A stretch of DNA of 16,624 bases from Acetobacteraceae bacterium (GTDB lineage: Bacteria; Pseudomonadota; Alphaproteobacteria; Acetobacterales; Acetobacteraceae): assembly GCA_027306955.1 (NCBI GenBank), contig DAHUXX010000115.1, positions 1 through 16,624 of the forward strand. The letters are read 5' to 3'. The position numbers and the translations under genes were made by a program. Shown piece after piece: positions 14,937-16,624 of the stretch (position 1 is the first letter of the stretch; each line of letters starts with the position of its first letter). The notes below the pieces were generated by a model. That model did no database searches, had not been told where the DNA came from, and saw nothing but the letters and a program-made list of their open reading frames with translations.

Positions 14937-15962
14937 ATGGACGCCAGCATTGCATCCCTCCAGTTCCCCATTCCGGAGGCACCTTCGCCCGGGACGATCA
15001 CCCCGATCGCGCCGGGGGTGCGATGGCTGCGGCTGGCGCTGCCCTTCGCGCTCGACCACGTGAACATCTACCTGATCGCCGATGGCGACGGCGAGGCGGT
15101 GCTGGACACCGGCATCGCGGACGAACCCACGCGCGCGGTGTGGCAAACGCTGCTGGCCGGCGGGCTGAAACCGACGCGGCTGATCCTCACGCATTTCCAC
15201 CCGGACCATATCGGGCTCGCGAACTGGCTCGTGCAGCGGTGCGGGGTGGGGGTTTCCATGCCGCTCACCGAGTACCTGTTCGCGCAGAACCTCCGCCACA
15301 ACAAGGACGCGCTGGGCTCGCCCACGCACCACGATTTCTACACCAGGAACGGCCTGCCGGAGGCGGAGGCGGCGCTGCTGATGGGGCGCGGACACCATTA
15401 CCTGCGCATGACGACGGGCCTGCCGCCGATGTTCCATCGCCTGTGCGCGGGCGACACACTCAGGCTCGCCGGGCGCTCACTCGATGTGCTCACCGGCGGC
15501 GGGCACGCGCCGGAGCAGGCAATGCTGTGGGACCGCGAAGGTGGCGTGTTCTTCGCCGCGGACCAGGTGCTGGCGAAAATCTCGCCCAACATCAGCGTCT
15601 GGCCGCAAGAGCCGGACGCGAACCCGCTCGGCATTTACCTCGAATCGCTGGCTGCCCTTCGCTCCAAGATCCCCCCGGACGTGCTCGTGCTGCCCGCGCA
15701 CAACCTGCCGTTCCGCGGTCTCCATGACCGGCTGGGACAACTCGCCGACCACCACGCGGCGCGCTGCGACGCGGTGGCGAAGGCATGCGAGGCGGCCCCG
15801 CGGACCGTCTACGAGCTCATCACGTTCATGTTCCATCGCAAGTTGGACGCCCACCAGACCGGCTTCGCCGTCGGCGAAGCGATGGCGCATGTGAACCACA
15901 TGATCGCGAAAGGCGAACTCGCCGTGGTGCCGGGCGAGGTGCGGCGGTTCCGGCTGGCGTAG
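14937..15962 (+). CDS. MBL-fold metallo-hydrolase
   Basis: This 341-residue metallo-beta-lactamase-fold hydrolase has a complete set of metal ligands: THFHPDH (His86, His88, Asp90, His91), GGGHAPEQ (His190), AADQVL (Asp209) and PAHNLPF (His255). The fold is followed by a C-terminal segment of roughly 75 residues resembling the winged-helix cap of LACTB2-like proteins (YELITFMF...). The family includes hydrolases of thioesters, lactones and phosphodiesters, and the substrate cannot be told from sequence. The start is ATG 14937, just 25 bp from the divergent alpha/beta hydrolase start. The upstream extension to 14748 is antisense to that gene and is rejected. No ribosome site is visible, but TATAGC lies 6 nt before the ATG, so a leaderless mRNA is possible. 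It converges with htpX. Confidence 0.88.
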   Translation: MDASIASLQFPIPEAPSPGTITPIAPGVRWLRLALPFALDHVNIYLIADGDGEAVLDTGIADEPTRAVWQTLLAGGLKPTRLILTHFHPDHIGLANWLVQRCGVGVSMPLTEYLFAQNLRHNKDALGSPTHHDFYTRNGLPEAEAALLMGRGHHYLRMTTGLPPMFHRLCAGDTLRLAGRSLDVLTGGGHAPEQAMLWDREGGVFFAADQVLAKISPNISVWPQEPDANPLGIYLESLAALRSKIPPDVLVLPAHNLPFRGLHDRLGQLADHHAARCDAVAKACEAAPRTVYELITFMFHRKLDAHQTGFAVGEAMAHVNHMIAKGELAVVPGEVRRFRLA

Positions 15963-15977
15963 GCCGCCGCGCCCCGT

Positions 15978-15994
15978 GCCAGCTGCCCCCTGGC
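15978..15994. terminator. Short inverted repeat between MBL gene and htpX
   Basis: GCCAG (15978-15982) and CTGGC (15990-15994) pair around a 7-nt loop within the 33-bp gap between two convergent stop codons. The stem is only 5 bp and there is no T-run, so this is a weak bidirectional terminator candidate placed mainly by position. Confidence 0.3.
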
Positions 15995-15995
15995 G

Positions 15996-16624
15996 TCAGC
16001 GCGCCGTCCAGGGCGACCGCGACCGCGCCATGGCGGTGAGCCTGGCGATCCGCTCCTCCACCGGCGGATGCGTCGAGAACAGTCTCCCCAGATAGGCCCC
16101 GCTCAGCGGGTTGACGATGAACAGGTGCGCCGTGGCGGGGTTCTGTTCAGCCCGCTCGTTCGGGATCTGCGCCGCGCTGTCGTGGATGTGGGTCAGGGCC
16201 TGCGCCAGCCACATCGGCTGCCCGGTGATCTCAGCCCCGCCCTGATCGGCGGCATATTCCCGCGCGCGGGAGATTGCCAGCTGCACCAGCGTCGCGGCGA
16301 TCGGCGCCAGCAGCATGACCAGCAATCCGGTGACCGGTCCCAGCGGATTGTTCCGTTCCTCGTCGCGATTGCCGCCAAAGAGAAACAGGAAATTCCCGAG
16401 CATGCCGATGGCGCCGGCGAGCGTCGCGGTCACCGTCATGGTCAGCGTGTCGTAGTGCTTCACGTGCGCCAGTTCGTGAGCCAGCACACCCGCGACCTCC
16501 TGTTCCGGCAAACTGCGCAAGAGGCCGCGCGTGACCGCCACCGCCGCGTGCCGCGGGTTGCGGCCGGTGGCGAAGGCGTTGGGCTGTTCGCTGTCAATCA
16601 GGTACACGCGCGGCATTGGCAAAC
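15996..16624 (-). CDS. htpX: Membrane zinc metalloprotease HtpX (5' end outside window)
   Basis: This is an inner-membrane M48 protease that degrades misfolded membrane proteins under stress. The visible 209 or so residues begin within LPMPRVYLIDSEQPNAFATGRNP, a hallmark HtpX stretch. They contain the zinc motif HELAH (His-Glu-x-x-His) and the third ligand Glu in REYAADQGGAE. Between these lie two hydrophobic segments (about visible residues 60-82 and 95-118), matching HtpX's C-terminal pair of membrane spans. The protein ends LFSTHPPVEERIARL and a short basic tail, the usual HtpX end. The N-terminal membrane segments, about 75-85 residues, lie beyond the right edge. The apparent start near 16622 is an in-frame TTG within the protein, not the true start. 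Confidence 0.94.
   Translation of the reverse strand, partial: LPMPRVYLIDSEQPNAFATGRNPRHAAVAVTRGLLRSLPEQEVAGVLAHELAHVKHYDTLTMTVTATLAGAIGMLGNFLFLFGGNRDEERNNPLGPVTGLLVMLLAPIAATLVQLAISRAREYAADQGGAEITGQPMWLAQALTHIHDSAAQIPNERAEQNPATAHLFIVNPLSGAYLGRLFSTHPPVEERIARLTAMARSRSPWTAR

Overview
The window looks like ordinary, densely coding chromosome from a very GC-rich bacterium, probably a proteobacterium and most likely an alphaproteobacterium (the Acetobacteraceae/Rhodospirillales type would fit). The basis is base composition, Shine-Dalgarno sites ahead of several genes, and the gene families present. The taxonomic guess is inference only. I recognise fifteen protein genes (two cut by the window edges). 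I see no RNA genes, insertion sequences, CRISPR arrays or phage genes, and no gene-free stretch over 300 bases.

Left part (1-4145). On the minus strand, prpC (2-methylcitrate synthase) is followed after 30 bp by a DsbD/ScsB-family thiol-disulfide reductase that runs off the left edge. Divergent from prpC is an M20D amidohydrolase of the hippurate hydrolase/aminoacylase type. It converges on a small VOC (glyoxalase-fold) gene, and a perfect 12-bp hairpin lies between their stop codons.

Middle (about 4318-9357, plus strand). A complete ABC uptake system of the BMP/nucleoside class is encoded as a tight operon: double-domain ATPase, two permeases and a periplasmic binding protein. A GNAT acetyltransferase is fused on through a 20-nt overlap.

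Right part (9358-14911, minus strand). This is a core operon of the aerobic 'box' benzoyl-CoA pathway. In transcription order it contains an alpha/beta hydrolase, boxC (2,3-epoxybenzoyl-CoA dihydrolase), boxB (diiron benzoyl-CoA epoxidase), boxA (reductase) and a hotdog acyl-CoA thioesterase. BoxA passes NADPH electrons to BoxB, which epoxidises benzoyl-CoA. BoxC then opens and cleaves the ring. The thioesterase probably relieves CoA trapping. The ligase (bclA), the semialdehyde dehydrogenase (boxD) and the regulator (boxR) are not in the window. The boxC promoter appears to lie inside the last codons of the alpha/beta hydrolase, in an AT-rich island with three TGCA elements that could be a BoxR-type operator.

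Right edge. An MBL-fold hydrolase diverges from the alpha/beta hydrolase and converges on htpX, which is cut by the right edge.

I found no convincing novel multi-gene system. The most interesting points are the promoter embedded in a coding end, the possible hippurate-to-benzoyl-CoA link, and the zero-gap convergent junction at 9357/9358.
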